Shown here: piece after piece, positions 1 through 12,060 of the stretch
How the letters are laid out: each line of letters starts with the position of its first letter
Position numbering within the stretch: the stretch's first letter is position 1
The notes under the pieces: model-generated
The model's input: only the letters and a program-made list of their open reading frames with translations
Database searches by the model: none
Told to the model about the DNA's origin: nothing
Source: Phoebastria nigripes
Taxonomy: Eukaryota; Chordata; Aves; Procellariiformes; Diomedeidae
NCBI GenBank assembly: GCA_035582835.1
Contig: JAYKAV010003376.1
Location: 2,239,358 to 2,303,357, forward strand
DNA length: 64,000 nt
Direction of reading: 5' to 3'
Program-made: the position numbers and the translations under genes

Positions 1-2799
1 GCATCCTCCTTCCTTCCTTCCTTGCCTCATTCCTTCCCTTAGATAAGCAAATAAATCAGCATCAGCACTAGTCTGTGTGTGTGCTAAGTAATGCAAGGAC
101 ATCCTTATCTTGCTCTGCTTGGTTATGCCCAAGAACCAGCAACAAAAACCAAGCCATGTTCAAACATGAACCAAACACAGTTGGATTTTTTTCATTTTTA
201 ATAAAGCAGCAGTAAAAACTTACCAGAAAAAAAGATGATGATCAATGTGACAGCAGTTATTCTTCATTACAAAGAGCAACTGGAATCTCAGATAAAGCCA
301 GAGACTGTATTCTCTAAAAGCAGTAAAGTTTCAGTAACAGTTATAAAATCTTCCCTGTAGAACACAAGGCATCGTCACCAGTTAACAGAGGACATCAGAG
401 CAAACCTGGGATATGCTGAAACCAGTATGAAAGCTCGAAACATCTAACGAGGAAACTTGAGTCCTGTTAATTACACTCTGTGTTTGGCACAACTCTGAAC
501 AGCAAGTGGAAGCACTGGTCTGGATAGAAAAGGAATCCAGGACACAAACTCGGATATGCTACCTGCCTTTTATCTAGTGCATTGTTTATGGGAATTTCCC
601 TTAAGTCCTCCATGACACACCAAAAAAGCTCCATGTGGACCTGCTCTTCTAAAGAGAGGTTCTGTACTTTCAGATGGGAGGAATGTCTCAGCAAAACCAT
701 CAATGCTCTAGACAAATTGTGGTTATGAAAATATCNGGTTATACATACGGTAGAGTCAACTGCACTCCCCTCTAAACACGCTTCTTTGAAGTCTCTTCCC
801 TCCCCAAAAGATAAGAGATTAACAGAAGCACCTGCTCTCAAAGATGAAATTTCTATTTGATCAGTGACAATAAACTGTCATAAAACAGACTCTTACCACC
901 TCACCAACTCCCAATACACATGTGTACGTCCAAAACAATCTTGCTGCTCTTCCGCATAAGAAACATGAGATCAGTCTCTAAATACTATGATTTTATTGAC
1001 CATTTAAATTCATGGATGAAATGAGTTATAAAAACTAGAACCCTTTTTATGGTAACTGAGAAAGGTGATCTTAATTTCCCCAGATTTCTGAGATGACAGC
1101 TACTGCCATCCAAATATCCTTACATCAAACAGAAGCAAAGAGTGCATTTCCCATTTCTTTCATTTCCAGGATTCTCTAACAACTGAAAAAAAGCAACATT
1201 AAAACGGGACCACAAGAAGCGTAAGTGTGAGCAGAACATGACAAACGTTTTCTTCCATCAGGACCCAACATGGTTAAGAATGCTGAAAACTGAAAGATTG
1301 GGGGGGGTTTGTTTGTTTGGTTTTTTAGTTTGTTCTGTTTTTTTTTTTTTTTTTAAATCATAGCTACTAGACTGACTTGTATTACCACGCAGTGAGGAAA
1401 TAAACCCTTCCCAAAAGCAACATGGTAGGTGTAGATCACTTCAATTGACTTATTTCATGTTTTAAAATCGGACAATCCTAAATAAATTCTCTTGTGACGC
1501 AAAAGTAAAAACATAACACAAAACTGATTATCCCTGACATGGTAATTTTTAAATAAATGAAATTAATTCCAATCACTTTATCTTAATTTTTATAAATAGA
1601 AAATAGACAAGGGGGTGGGGTAAAAAAAAATTGTGAAGGAACAACCGTAACCTCCTTGTTTATTCTGGGGAAAGAACATGACAATTCATCATACTTTCAT
1701 CCACATAAAAACATCCAACCCACATAACAAAACACACTGCAAGTATTCTTCTAAGTATCTAAATTAAAAGGATCCTGCCAGATCCACTCTGCTACTCTAC
1801 TGCAAGCGATTGATGAGAACCACAGAAGGAAAGTAACATACAAAATAATTAACATTACAGACAATCCAAATCATAATTATGGTATACTTACACAGAAAAA
1901 AATAGTGGAGTATTTTCTAATGATGTATGTATTTTAATTTAAATAGTCAATTTTACGCTTCCAATTAATAGACACTTTCGCTGTCAGGACTATTCATTCT
2001 TTAGTCATATCAATTCCAGGGGGAAAATTCCAAATGATGCAGTAAATGCAGACATGGCATCCATTACAATTAAACAGCCAGTGTATGTAAACCTCACAAC
2101 TTGTTTTCATATCACAATGACAGCATGCGGTAATGAACTTTCTGTTCAGAAAGCCTTTGTAAGACCCGGAAAGGGAAAGAAATATATACTCCCAAATACT
2201 AATTACTCAGATGCTTAATACTCAACCTCTTCAAAAACCTGGAGATCAGCCAAAAAGTGTCATAAATGGTTTGACTTTGTACCAGAACACTATTTATCGG
2301 CATTCTTAATTTCTATCTGTGCAGACAGACTGTGCTTAGTACTTCGCAATGAAATAGCTAAATATAACAGCAGTGCTAATTAGATCATACATCAGCATTT
2401 GAGAATTTTGATTATAACCTAGAAGTCTTTATTAAATTCAGCAAAGGAACGTCAACCACATCTGCTACAGCTGTCACAGAACTGAAGGTGGTCATGTTCA
2501 CAGGGGATGATGCAGAGCCTCAATACGTTAGTGGCTACACACGTGTCACATCTGAAATGTGACTCTTCAGTAGTGCAGCCGAATAACTTGTAGTTGTAGA
2601 CCTACTTCTGCATAAACTAATATCCGTTGGCTTATCTATACAGTAAAGAAGTACAGTTACTCGTCTTGAAATGAGGATACGAAGTCTTGACCAACCATAC
2701 TGTTTAGGGAAACAAAGCGTTACCGGCAGTAGGTGGAAGGACGGGTGCCGAGTTCCTCTGTATGGGATCCGCATGAGAGGGCACAGTTACAACACTGGG

Positions 2800-2891
2800 C
2801 ACTTCATCCTCTGTCTTTGTTTCTCTCCTCTTTACCCCTCCAAACCACTTCATCCTCTGTCTTTGTTTCTCTCCTCTTTACCCCTCCAAAC
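2800..2891. repeat. 46-bp perfect tandem duplication
   Basis: Two identical copies, 2800-2845 and 2846-2891, begin with CACTTCATCCTCTGTCTTTG and end with CCCCTCCAAAC. The unit is pyrimidine-rich. Perfect identity suggests a recent duplication. It lies in intron and has no evident function. Confidence 0.95.
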
Positions 2892-5079
2892 CTCATTCTA
2901 AAAGTTTTACATCTTTTTCATGCAGAAATATATTCCATTTTGACAAGATCACTGTCGTTACTTATGAAGAAGCAGGCACTTCTCATCGCTATGTTGAAAT
3001 GACTTAAACCAATGAACTAATTAAGAAAAAAGTTTTTGCTTAAATACTGAGAACAAAAGCAGCACAAAAGCAACCTCTCTCCTCCTTCCCATATGGGGTG
3101 TTGCTGTTCTATGCTACCGAAATGAACAGAAACATCAGGGACAAAAACTCATCCTGCTGAAATAAATCAAAAACCAGTGAACTCAAGGGGGAAAAAAGTT
3201 TTACCTCAAATATACATGTGTAAAGCTAATACCCAAAAAGTCATCTGTTCTTATATAATTAAAACACGTTTCCATGTAAAAACTGTAACTAAAACGCCAC
3301 CTATGACTGCTCTCAGATTTTTTTTTTTTTTTTTTAACCACATACATATTTGAAGGTTTCTCATTCCACTTGGCAATAGCAGTAATTACCAGTGGAAGTT
3401 CCGAAGTTCAGCCAATATAGCAAAGAGAAATTGAATACATTTCAGAAATTTTAGTAAATTATTCTGGCTTCATTTTCATTTTACAAGCTCAGTAATGTTA
3501 AGGTTGTTACAACATCCAAAATAAAAATAAAGATTAAAAACAAACTGTGAATCTATTTAAATCAAATTATAATTATTTTTCAATTTTCTAGTATAATTTT
3601 CAAGATTTCATTATATCAGTTGATGATATATACCCCAAACAGGATAAATTAAGTCTTCAATATAATTAAAGTTTTACTTAAGTAAACTTGTTAAAAAAAG
3701 GAATGATTTAACACTCATACATTTACTTTGTTTGAACTTTAATGAGCGGAACAGATATAATTCATGGCGTTAAAATTATTCAGGCACAATAAAAACTAAA
3801 AATATGTCCTTGCCGAATGGTGAACATGAGATTTCCACTGACTACGTATGCCTTGCTTCCCACAATCAAACTGTCACAGCATGAAAACATTCTCCGGCGT
3901 GTGAAGGTTTTGATACCCATTTCCCTGGTGAAAGTGTGCAAAAGGATCTGAAAGTGTTATTGACAATTCATACAGTATCCCATATTTCATTAGATAGTAC
4001 AAGCAGAGAACATATCTTAACTCTGAAGGGAGATGAAGCAACAATGTTTTAAATGACTATTGACTCCACTAAATTTCCTGATAATGTCAGAAGACTGTAG
4101 TCTGTCAGGTTCATAAGAGACTCAAGATGATACAGGAATCCAATTATGCGAAGTCTATTTAGTTGTCCTGTTTGCTAAGCCAAAGGTTAACGAGAACTGC
4201 ACTGAAAAAACCTCCTGTGGTATTACAAAGTATTTCTTATGCTGCATAACATGTAAATGAAAAAGTATTTTAATCAAGTCTTTCTTTAACTCTTTAATTG
4301 CAACGGAATATTATACAATACAGCAAGTGAAAAACTCATGACAGAAAAAGTGATTTTAAAAATTTGCCTCTGAACTAAACACATCATGACTAATTACTAA
4401 AGTAATTGTTACTGGACATTTCTAATTTGCAAAGGAAAAAATGTTCAGATCACAGAACCATAGATAGTCATTGCTAACATTAAATCTTTATAAATTGTAA
4501 GCTATGGCCTCTAATTTTAGACAGAAATTAATTATATTTTTGTTGGTAACACATTCAAATCTGTTTACACAGCTGACAAGTCTCAGCTGCACCAGACTCG
4601 AGCAGTGAGCTTTGAGGACTCTCCTGCTTTGGAGCAGATGACTCAACGTTCACCAATTTCATTAAAGATGAAAAGGGGAAAAATTCACCTGCAACAATGT
4701 CACTTGTAAAAACAGACTTAAAACAGATTTATGAGTTTTACATATGTGAGGTATCCTATTCAAAAGAAAGGAGGAAAAAAAAATATGGGGAAAACCTAAC
4801 AGCTGTGGGAAAACGGATTAGAAGTGTTGAGTTTCCAATTCTTTTTTGGGCTAATGTAAACTAATAAAATGTTAAAATGGATCCACATTTCAAAGACTGT
4901 AATTACCACATGACACCATGCTGTTATTTCAGATCTTACATCTATCGTCTCAGATATGCTCTTGAATACATGGACATAGATTTACCCACCTCTCTCAAAC
5001 TTAACTACTGTTTCTGCAAACACTACCACAGATATATTTTACAAGTATATTTGAAATATTAGAAATTCAGTCTTTGCTC

Positions 5080-5102
5080 TTTTTTTTTTTTTTTTTTTTT
5101 TT
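5080..5102. repeat. T23 tract
   Basis: Homopolymer of 23 T. A similar T22 tract is at 5429-5450. On the gene strand both are A runs, with no AATAAA or transcript end evident beside them. Confidence 0.9.
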
Positions 5103-5428
5103 AAGCTTTCATTTTTTTTTTTATTTTTTCTTGAATTGACACAAATCCTTTACCCAGAGCAAAAAAGCAGCAGTCTTACCATACAGACAGCAATTCTCCC
5201 TTTACAAGAAGAGAGTAGAAATAGACAGGAAATTAATGCATTGAAGACAACGCTAATACATACAGAAAGCAAATCCCAATTCCATTTTCACTTTGTAGAA
5301 TACTCAGGTTCAACCCCTGGTTTAAATGAATGATTTTATAAAAATAGAAATATTTTTTTTTCCCACATTTTTCTCAGGTCACAAAATTTATATACAACAT
5401 AACTACGTAATTATTTCAGCCTTTTAGG

Positions 5429-5450
5429 TTTTTTTTTTTTTTTTTTTTTT
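5429..5450. repeat. T22 tract
   Basis: Homopolymer of 22 T in the intron downstream of the UBL2 exon. Confidence 0.9.
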
Positions 5451-6303
5451 GAAGGCAGACCTCGCTAGCTGGCATTGGGAACATACTGCCAGAAGAAAAT
5501 TGTCCAAGCAAAACTGAAAGACGTGCTGTAAAATACACTGTAGGGACAGCCATGCAAGGAAGCAAGTCTAATATTTAATGGAATTCTGCAGTTAAGTCCC
5601 ACAATTTCATGAATTTGTAGGAAATTCACAGTTAGCTGATTCCGTCACTGAGGGTACATATTGATCTCAACTAAGATTTCCTTCCATTTCTAAGTAATGG
5701 TAATTCTAAGACCTGCAAAATACGTTTGAAAATTGAATACATATTGTACTGTATACGTATTATTTACTATTTCAAAACGGAATCTTGCAAATGTCCATAA
5801 ATTCTTACTGGTCCAGCAAGAACCAAAGTAGATACTTTAAAAGCAAGTGAAGCTCTTCACTGATTTCAACAGAAACACCTCCTGCTTAAAGCTAGACACA
5901 GGCTTAAGAATACCAGTGATCTGATGGACACAACTGAGGAAAATATCTAGATATGCACTCAGAATACATGTAAAAAACCAAGATTTTTTCCCTGAAGTTC
6001 CATCACTGCAATAGACCTCCTCAACTTCCACAATGTTGCGCAGCTTTGCTTCAATCTAGGAACACATCTCCTTCTAGCCTAAAACATGCACTGAATTTGA
6101 TACACATGAACTAATTCCATGGAAATGTGCTTTAGTAAGCCAATAATTTAGTATTTGTATCTTTCAAGATAAAGCTCTGAAGTATGTGTAATGATAAGTT
6201 ACTGTATACGGGACACTAAAAGCTATTGGGTGATTCCGATCAAAAATCCAAGTAAAATCAGCTATTCGTAGGAAGAAATGAAACGAGAACCAAAGCTACT
6301 TAC

Positions 6304-6390
6304 CGAGTCGTCTGTGGCAGAAGGAGGCCAGCCTTCCCATAACTGGTGGCGGACAGGGATACTAGTTAGGTCATACACATTCCGCTTTAC
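6304..6390 (-). CDS. FAF1: FAF1 coding exon: middle of UBL2
   Basis: This 87-nt exon (phase 0 to 0, 29 codons) reads VKRNVYDLTSIPVRHQLWEG and then WPPSATDDS. It follows directly on TIQE of the previous exon, as in the known protein, and encodes the helix and following loop of the second ubiquitin-like domain. The acceptor is TTGACTAG|G after a T-rich stretch, and the donor is CTCG|GTAAGT. Because it is a multiple of three in phase 0, skipping it would keep the frame but would break the UBL2 fold. The next expected residues (MCLAESG) are not found in 1-6303. Confidence 0.97.
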
Positions 6391-6399
6391 CTAGTCAAC

Positions 6400-6424
6400 A
6401 AAAAAAACCAACAACAACAACAAC
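6400..6424. repeat. CAA/AAC trinucleotide run
   Basis: CAACAACAACAACAACAAC-type run just upstream (on the minus strand) of the acceptor of the 6304-6390 exon. On that strand it is a TTG repeat that forms part of the pyrimidine-rich acceptor region. Confidence 0.7.
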
Positions 6425-8064
6425 ATTCAGAACCTGTACTAACAAAAGCATACAGGCAAACTGCACTCTTTTCATCATAATCCCAAGCTTTTTATTTTGT
6501 TTTTTTCCAATTACTTATTGTAAAACAGGTTCCTCCAATAATTGAAGATTCAGATCTGTTCCACAGGTTTACATACAGTACTGCTGAATTTCAGTGCTGC
6601 CGAAAGCAACTGAACGAACTATGTTAAAGAAAAAAAAAAATCTATAAAGTATCATTCGTAATGATACATAATTACTGAAGTATCATAAACGTGTAAAACA
6701 ATTCATAATACGAATTTTCCCAGTAAAAAGTATTACAAAGTGATGATCAAACTGATGGGAAGCAGAAGGTAATAACAAAAATTCTGTTACAGTTTTTGCT
6801 AGTTAACATACTCTGTTTTCACCTGAAAATTTTAGGTTCATGCTAATACAATAAGAGAAACAACTATTTTTGCATAAGTTTCTTAAATGGGATAAAAAAA
6901 ATAGAAGTGATAGTATTAAACATGAAAATATTAATTAGTAAGGACGTTTCCAATGAAGACAGCCCATTTCAAACATTTATTAACAAAACGCAAATAAACT
7001 AATTTTTATGTCAACTCTTTTCTTATGCTGTTAAAATACAAGTCACTACCATTAATAATCTCATATGATGGTTGTCAGGAGGAAGGGAAGGGGAAAAGAA
7101 GAACGAGTTGAAAATTTCAAATACAGGAAGAATGCTGCAAAATACAAGAGTTACAAAACTCTTTCCTCAAAAACATTAACACAGATAAAAAAGCTGGCAT
7201 GTTTTACCTGGCTTGCAGTCTAGCGCACTTACCCTAAGTTAACAGCTTTCTCTGTCTGAACAGAAAAATGATTAAAAAAAAAAAAAAAAAAATCAGGAAG
7301 AAAGCTGAGATTTGTCAAAATGAGAAATANTAACTAACATAATCCATATATTTAAAGTTTTTCTATTCAAGAAATGAATGAAAGGTGATTCTAAACTACC
7401 ATTCTTAGGGACATAATACAATAAAACAAAGTGATCTACTATACAGACATTTTATATAATTTGACCCTAACTATTAATCAGTACTTGCCATAGCTTCATC
7501 ACGGAAGCACAGTTGAGTTTTGAATACATGGTAAGGTAATATGGTAACATAAACATATGGAATGTGCATATGTTCCATCAAAATTTGGCATTCATTTTTA
7601 GTACAGAATGTATATGCAACATCTGGCAGTAGATACTTATTTAAAAATGTGTTTGCATAATAAAATAGCACCAAAAATCTTTTTGTCAGGATCATCTTTA
7701 GAGAGAAATGCTGCATAGATCTTTTCTTTTAAATTCTGTACATAGTTCAAGCACATNAATACACGGATGAAGGATACACGTGCAGACATTAAGTGGTAGA
7801 AGAACCGTTCCAATCATTGCAAATATCCGAAGGGGGGTGAGGGAGGAGGCAGGGATTCCCACACATACGCTCACTCACAAATGTTGATTTGGGCAACATT
7901 CTTCAAAAGACTCTTCATGGCACTGCTGCATGCGTTTGCCAACAAATAAATACGACTGAGAAAATTCAGGGCATATAGAGAGCAAACACAAAGTACAGTG
8001 CTCTTACTGTATTTCCAGTGCTCAGATCCTCCATTCAATTACTGTTGCTCATTCTCACTACTTT

Positions 8065-8093
8065 TAGTAGTAGTAGTGGTGGTGGTAGTAGTA
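8065..8093. repeat. TAG/TGG trinucleotide microsatellite
   Basis: Four TAG units, then TGG units, then TAG units again, giving a 29-nt imperfect trinucleotide run. Likely polymorphic. Confidence 0.85.
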
Positions 8094-8769
8094 TTTCATA
8101 CCGATAAAGTGGCCCTTAGTAAAAACTGTGAAGAACTGTCTCCCATTTCTGCATAGATTTAATATATAGGCTATGTGGATAATAATTTCAATACTATCAG
8201 TTTAAGGCTTTATAAATATAANTATTCTGCACAGATGAGTGGACAGCAATGGTTTCAAATCACTGTCTAACAGCAAGATACATTACTTCCAAGTCTTGAG
8301 CGTACATCTCACTAAAGGATGAAAATCAGACCATGTAGGTTCCTTATCTGGACATTTCAGTATCATAACATGTATTTGCGTTGGATTTTCAGCTCAGCTT
8401 TACATTCATTGGATGTTTTAGAATGATTAAGATATCTCTCCTTTTTTTGTAAAACTGGTAAATTACATGTACACCCGACAACCTTTATGTTAATATTGGT
8501 TTTGTTCAGGAGTTTTTGCANGGAGACTGATCTGGTAACTATGTTTCAATTAAAAAAAATTACAACTATATTTCAATTAAAAAAGCTAAAACAAGAACAT
8601 TGGTTTTAGACACAGAATACTGAAGTATTTATTAGTAATTAAAGTGCACTTTGTATTAGTGCTTCCTTGTATTTAAGCATGTCGTCATGCTTTATAAAAT
8701 AAAAATATACCTTAATTATTAAAAACTGATTTAAATACATTTCAAGTACACAGATATATGGTATATTCT

Positions 8770-8806
8770 TATATATATATGTATATGCATATGTATACAC
8801 ACACGC
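8770..8806. repeat. TA/TG/CA dinucleotide-rich stretch
   Basis: Short alternating purine-pyrimidine run (TATATATATATGTATATGCATA then ACACACAC-like) broken by single changes. Too interrupted to be a long microsatellite. Confidence 0.6.
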
Positions 8807-11159
8807 ACCTGTGAAAAATGGAATTATGGAAGACCGAACTCTATAGAACTTGGTATATGATCTCATTCCTACTGTTCAAAACAAACAGCCTTTCTTCACT
8901 GCTTCTTAACAAGAAGGCAGCCTGCTGTGCAGTATTCGTTTCACAGTAGTATCAAGGTAAAGAGATGTCATTACTCCGTACTGACCCCACAACAGCCCAT
9001 CAAAATGTAACAATACTGATCTGTGATCACAAGAATACGGTTCTTGCTATTTTAGTTTTCTTGCATTAAATACAGAGATAAACTATCCCTGTGAGATGAC
9101 TATTCTCCAATTACACATCAAAAAAGTCTTATTAATATTATTTTCACAATATAAAACTCTAAANCGAGCTATTTTCACATAACAAGTGAAACTTATTTAC
9201 AGAAATGTGGGATCACTACAACTACATAATATTGTTTGCAAAAAGCCTTCAGAAGTAAAAATAAATAACTCAGAAGTCACATTCCTCAAATTCCCTTTTA
9301 ATTCCAAAGTACAACAGAAAGGCATTATGAAAAAAACAGTATTTCCCTTCTTTCATTAACTCATCTGTAACTGCACTGAATTCAATAACATTCCTCTGCT
9401 ATTCTAAGCTTGAAAGGCATGCTCGGGGTAAAGTGTTATGTTGGTATAAAGCACAATGCCAGACTGATGTGCTGGACAAAAGTGATCAAAGTTGAAGTAA
9501 TTTTAGCCAACGCACAAGTATTCTGCTGCATTATTCTACCAGAATGACATCTGTTGAGCAACTCGTCGCAGAACAAACCAGTTGTTATAGACAGGCCTGG
9601 TCGGGTAGGGGACCATGTAAGACTTATTAGAGTAAGTTTGATTAAACAAACTGCTTGAGTTAAGATCATAACTGGATTTGGAATTCATGCCAAAGTAGTC
9701 CTCTTTCAAACAACAAGCCACAATCAATTATTTAAGATAAAATAAGCTTGCTTTTAAATAACTATTTAATTTTAGGTTTGATAATTAGAATAGGATTAAG
9801 AAAGCAGGCTGCAAAAGTTTTAGAGACTAGGAATATTTACTAATCAAGTACAGAAAACCCCTTTTCTTCATTAACTGACTTAATTTCAGTTTAAAGTTAA
9901 AAATTCTGTAAGGAGGAAAAAGTTCTAAAGATTCGTATAAAGCAGAACTATAAACTACTTCTTCACTAGACCAGTGAAATAAAAACGTACAGCTATACTC
10001 TTCATGCAACTGAAAAAAGTTAGCGGAGTAAATGGATGAAGTCTGTTTTAAGGCTTTTATTTATAAATTCACATGATATTGATAGGAGGACTGAAATCTT
10101 TATAAATCTGTGTAAAGCAAACTCTAACTTCTAGTGCCATCCACTGAGCTACATTTATTGGCAAACTTTTTGGTCCCCCACCTTTGATCAGTTCGAAATA
10201 CTAATTGGTGGCATTGTCTTTGTGCAGCCCAGAATTTCTTTTCATAATGTTCAGATGCCATGGTGACTGGCACATTACTATGGCAGCCACCCTTCAGATT
10301 ATAATCTCCAGAATATAAGAGATCATTTAAAAACAAATTAAAGGCACATCTATTTGGTTCCACAACTCAGCTGTGAACAGTATCAATACAACCATTTAAA
10401 CAAAAAAAAAAAATACCCCATATATTTCAGATGCAATTTTACTTGGAAAATTATGTGTAATTCCTGCAGAATGCCCTGCCTTGCAGCTATACACTGATGC
10501 TGGAGAAGCACATAAAGTTTTACCTTCAGCTCATTTTCACTGGTGTTAGAAGGGAGTTAAAATATGAAACAACTTTTAATATTTTAAGAAAACCCGTACG
10601 TCAAAGTAGTCAACACAATGAGAAAACTTCCCAGATATAGGCAGAGTCTTTCTTATCTTTCACTGTTTTTTTTAAGCAGATGAGTATGTTGCTTTAAAAG
10701 GAAGGTTAAACACAAAAGATACACTTTGTTTGTAGATATGAAGTTAATCCAACATTCAAAGCTGTTCCACATCCATATTAGTAAGTTTAAAATGAAGTAA
10801 AATGTATCACAGGGCAAGAAGTCTGTACCAGGTAATGTGATGATGATGACCTTCTGGTGGTTTCACTTAGCAGAAATAAGTAGCTATTTTCTTATCTCTG
10901 AATTAGAAAAATCTGAAATCTACTGTCAAAAAAAAAAAAAATCTAACACCTACCGAATTATTAAAAAAATTAAATTTATGCTGAATCATCAAAGAACTGT
11001 CGTGCCTGAATCTGTATCTTTGAATCACAACAAATCACAACAAAGTTTAACAGTAGTTTCCCTCAGGCTGTTTTCCGCTTATGCAGGTACAAAGTTAATT
11101 GAAATAATGTAGATAATGAACTTTTGTTAGTCTTATTATTAAATATAATTTATGCAAAG

Positions 11160-12060
11160 CTGTAAATTGGCTGAGATGCTAAAGACTGTTCCAGGCACAT
11201 AGGCAGCATGAAAGACAGTGCAAAAATGAGTGCATGAAAGGCAGACAAAAGGAGCAATAAAGTCAGAGGACTGTGAGGAATGTGGAATGTGAGTTGGGGG
11301 ATGCGGGGAAATGAGATCAGATGCAGACAGAGCAAGGTTGCATGGGGCACTGATAGTAAAGCAAGAATCTTGACTTTGACATTGTAACACAGAAGCAGCC
11401 AAGACAAGTAAGCAGAATTTTCAGGGGACAGCAACGATATGGATGGGGCAATGACAGAAAGAAATGCAAAGTAAGCAAAAGCATTTTGGTGGAGAAAGAT
11501 GGAAAGAAAGGAGGCAAAACCAGCTAAAGCGATAGTCTTCCAAGATTATAGAGGAAAGCCTTTAACATCTCTGCCAGACAAAATTCCACCGACACATAGC
11601 AAAGAGCATCGGGAATCTGGCAGTAGTACATGGGAAGCAGGGACAGAATCTACCAAGTTTCTAAGCATAGAGAAGTGTCAAAGGTGATAAAGTGGTGAAT
11701 TTGATAGGATAATGATGTTATCAATAGTTATGAACAAAAAGATGGGTCAGATAAAAGGGTAATTTCAGTTAACTATGGACTAACAAGAACTATTAAAAAT
11801 ATAGAGATGTAAAACTAGAGAGAAAGAATTTCTGAATCAGCATCTCTGCCACAACCTATTGCAATGGATTTGGTCCATAGTAATAGTAAAGACACAGGAC
11901 AGAAACGGAAGAAGTTAGGAGAGAAAATGAAAAACAAAAATAAGCGATCCATATTTAAAATTTTGCCATAGCAGAGAAAAAGTATTTTGCATTTTATCAG
12001 GAAAAGGCTACCAGCAGTCAATGAGAAACCGAATTTCTTAACTTTAGAAAGTGATATGCG
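11160..12060. other. purine-biased segment, possible old repeat relic
   Basis: For about 900 nt the plus strand is biased to A and G, with words such as GGAATGTGGAATGTGAGTTG and GGTGGAGAAAGATGGAAAG. The bias ends near 12060. The texture resembles old interspersed repeats of amniotes, but no end, tail or family-specific motif can be fixed by eye. Confidence 0.3.

Larger units (their letters stand above)
1..6303 (-). other. FAF1: FAF1 intron downstream of the UBL2 exon, partial
   Basis: No exon or RNA gene was recognised here. The stretch is AT-rich with several homopolymer tracts (T at 1337-1354, 3319-3335, 5080-5102 and 5429-5450) and a 46-bp perfect tandem duplication at 2800-2891. A sense-strand open frame at 467-841 (124 codons, with one N) has no domain that I know and no clear splice borders. 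The intron begins at the GTAAGT donor at 6303 and continues past the window start. Confidence 0.8.

Noticed and set aside
467..841. 124-codon minus-strand open frame, same strand as FAF1
   Set aside because: Does not contain the FAF1 residues expected after UBL2, contains an N, and has no convincing acceptor and donor pair.
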